DNA of 6,163 nucleotides from Nitrococcus sp. (lineage in GTDB: Bacteria; Pseudomonadota; Gammaproteobacteria; Nitrococcales; Nitrococcaceae), in the NCBI GenBank assembly GCA_030452365.1, contig JAKDMK010000156.1, positions 1 through 6,163 of the forward strand. The letters run 5' to 3'. Shown here one piece after another: positions 4,751-6,163 of this stretch (its first letter is position 1; each line of letters begins with the position of its first letter). Position numbers and translations under genes: made by a program. The notes beneath the pieces are model-generated. The model did no database searches. It was not told the origin of the DNA and worked only from the letters and a program-made list of their open reading frames with translations.

Positions 4751-5572
4751 ATGGATGTCGAGAACCACGGGCCATTGATCGAACCCCTCGTTGCCCTGGC
4801 CGAGGAAGCCGGCGAACGCATCATGCGGGTTTATCAGCGGGACTTCGCGGTGCAGACGAAGACGGACAAGTCACCTTTAACCGAGGCTGATCGCGCCTCC
4901 CATGACCATATCCTCGCCCGGCTTCGGGAGCTGACGCCGACGCTGCCGGTATTATCCGAGGAAGGCGGCCTGCCGAGCTACGACGCCCGCCGGCAATGGC
5001 CACGTTACTGGCTGGTGGATCCGCTAGACGGCACCAAGGAGTTCGTCAAGAAAAACGGCGAGTTCACGGTCAATATTGCGTTGGTGGAACGAGGCCAGCC
5101 TGTGCTCGGCATCGTCCACGCCCCGGTGCGCAAGACCACCTACCTCGGCGACCGCGAACATGGGGCCTTGCGTATCATTGACAGGGTGCGCACGCCGATT
5201 CACACGCGCAGGCTAGCGAACGGCCCGCTGCTGGTGGTGGTCAGCCGATCGCATCGCGGCGCGGCCGTAGACCGGCTACTCGATCGCCTCCCGCCCCATG
5301 AGACCCTGTCGGTGGGCAGCTCGCTTAAGTTCTGCTTGGTGGCGGAAGGCAAGGCGGATCTCTACCCGCGCTTTGGCCCGACCTCGGAGTGGGATACGGC
5401 GGCCGCCCAATGCGTGGTGGAAGCTGCCGGCGGCCGGGTAACCCGGGTCGACCTCTCAGCGCTTACGTATAACAGCAAGGATTCGTTGCTGAACCCGGAT
5501 TTTCTCGTTCTCGGAGATCCGAGTCATGATTGGGATGCGTATTTGCACGGGTTCGATGTGCAAGAGCGCTAA
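4751..5572 (+). CDS. cysQ: 3'(2'),5'-bisphosphate nucleotidase CysQ
   Basis: A 273-residue Mg-dependent phosphatase of the inositol-monophosphatase superfamily, expected to hydrolyse 3'-phosphoadenosine 5'-phosphate (PAP) to AMP, clearing the by-product of sulfate reduction. Motifs in order: KTDKSPLTEAD (37-47), LSEEGG with metal ligand Glu70 (68-73), signature WLVDPLDGTKEF (87-98; Asp90 and Asp93), the VGSSLKFCLVAEGKADLYPR segment (188-207) typical of CysQ, and EWDTAAAQ with Asp215. The retained KEF after the signature and the SLKF segment separate it from plain inositol monophosphatases. The ATG follows nudE by 5 bp and has GGAG at 4736-4739, inside the end of nudE, 11 nt upstream. The stop codon overlaps that of the convergent permease gene. 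E. coli CysQ is about 246 residues; this one is slightly longer at the C-terminus. Confidence 0.95.
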   Translation: MDVENHGPLIEPLVALAEEAGERIMRVYQRDFAVQTKTDKSPLTEADRASHDHILARLRELTPTLPVLSEEGGLPSYDARRQWPRYWLVDPLDGTKEFVKKNGEFTVNIALVERGQPVLGIVHAPVRKTTYLGDREHGALRIIDRVRTPIHTRRLANGPLLVVVSRSHRGAAVDRLLDRLPPHETLSVGSSLKFCLVAEGKADLYPRFGPTSEWDTAAAQCVVEAAGGRVTRVDLSALTYNSKDSLLNPDFLVLGDPSHDWDAYLHGFDVQER

Positions 5573-6163
5573 CTCTCTCCCTCCCGCAACAAGCGCATGG
5601 GCGAGGCCCGGTAATATCGCCGGGCGCCCCAATCGCCGGCCAGCAAGACTACGACGAGCCCGACCACACCCCCGCCCAAGATCGCCAACGGCTGCACCGG
5701 GTAATCGAGATCGAATAGGCCGTCGGCGATAACTGTGCCGGCCAAGGTCGCCACCCCTCCTGCAAGCAGGCCGGCGCTGGCGCCGATCAGCGCCAGCTCG
5801 GCGCGCAGCAGGGTGCGCACGCGCCGCCGAGTCGCGCCCAGCGCCCGCAGCAGCGAGGTCTCGAAACGCCGCTCCGCGCCGGTGATTTGTAGCGCCGCCA
5901 GCAGCACCACCACGCCGGCGACGAGGGTCAGCGCCGCCATCAGCTCCACCACCCGGCTGCCCTGGTCGATGATGGTGCGCATGACGCGCAGGATGCTGCC
6001 CACATCGATCACCGTTACGCTGGGGTAGCGTCGCACCAACTCGGCCATCACCGACTCGCGCCCCGGTGGCAGGCGAAAGCTGGTGATCCAGGTGGTCGGG
6101 AAATCCGCCAGCAGCGAGCGCGTGCCGATCACGAAGAAATTGGCGTTGAAGCTGTCCCAGTCC
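5569..6163 (-). CDS. FtsX-like ABC transporter permease, C-terminal part
   Basis: The last 197 residues of a membrane permease of the FtsX/MacB superfamily; the frame is open to the right edge, so the N-terminal part lies outside. The visible start, DWDSFNANFFVIGTRSLL, and TTWITSFRLP match the periplasmic region of the long YbbP-type permeases. After it come three hydrophobic spans: about VVELMAALTLVAGVVVLLAAL, then LIGASAGLLAGGVATLAGTVIA, then LAILGGGVVGLVVVLLAG. Between spans 1 and 2 is ERRFETSLLRALGATRRRV, the cytoplasmic coupling segment shared by FtsX-family permeases. It ends SPMRLLREGES, close to the usual C-terminus. Partner ATPase and substrate cannot be read here; YbbP relatives pair with a YbbA-type ATPase. 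The gene is convergent with cysQ and overlaps it by 4 bp. Confidence 0.88.
   Translation of the reverse strand, partial: DWDSFNANFFVIGTRSLLADFPTTWITSFRLPPGRESVMAELVRRYPSVTVIDVGSILRVMRTIIDQGSRVVELMAALTLVAGVVVLLAALQITGAERRFETSLLRALGATRRRVRTLLRAELALIGASAGLLAGGVATLAGTVIADGLFDLDYPVQPLAILGGGVVGLVVVLLAGDWGARRYYRASPMRLLREGES

Noticed and set aside
4218..4775. 185-codon minus-strand frame opposite nudE
   Set aside because: It is antisense to a gene with a complete Nudix box and has no recognisable motif; a GC-rich shadow frame.

Overview
The window reads as a stretch of gammaproteobacterial chromosome. Coding is dense and GC-rich. Rho (419 codons) is nearly colinear with my memory of the E. coli protein and sits just downstream of a thioredoxin gene, the classic trxA-rho order. 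A NudE-CysQ pair and a UDG-RimI pair also fit Gammaproteobacteria. I cannot name the genus; a Chromatiales-like or other environmental lineage is a guess.

Layout. 1-164: no gene is visible; a REP-like palindrome (26-49) and the control region of a toxin-antitoxin pair. 165-580 (+): a MazE-family antitoxin overlapping by 4 bp a MazF/PemK toxin that is cut short. 581-670: short unexplained stretch. 671-1931 (-): family-4 uracil-DNA glycosylase followed by RimI acetyltransferase, overlapping by 11 bp. 1932-2194: intergenic, with a TATAAT box and a hairpin in the UDG leader. 2195-3454 (-): rho, preceded by a 205-bp leader with hairpins and a C-rich tract. 3660-3986 (-): thioredoxin (GTG start). 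3987-4196: divergent promoter region. 4197-5572 (+): nudE and cysQ. 5569-6163 (-): C-terminal part of an FtsX-like ABC transporter permease, running off the right edge and convergent with cysQ, with overlapping stop codons.

How it fits together. Most genes are housekeeping: transcription termination (Rho), thiol redox (thioredoxin), base-excision repair (UDG), ribosomal protein modification (RimI), and clean-up of ADP-ribose-type compounds (NudE) and of PAP (CysQ). Thioredoxin feeds PAPS reductase, whose by-product PAP is the CysQ substrate, and these genes are read outward from overlapping -35 boxes. No CRISPR array, tRNA, rRNA or insertion sequence was recognised.

I do not see a complete undescribed system. 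The observations most worth following are a UDG with a DNA-polymerase-III-psi-like N-terminus sitting where holD would precede rimI, the loss of one expected iron-sulfur cysteine in that UDG, the overlapping trxA/nudE promoters, and the broken toxin next to an intact antitoxin.
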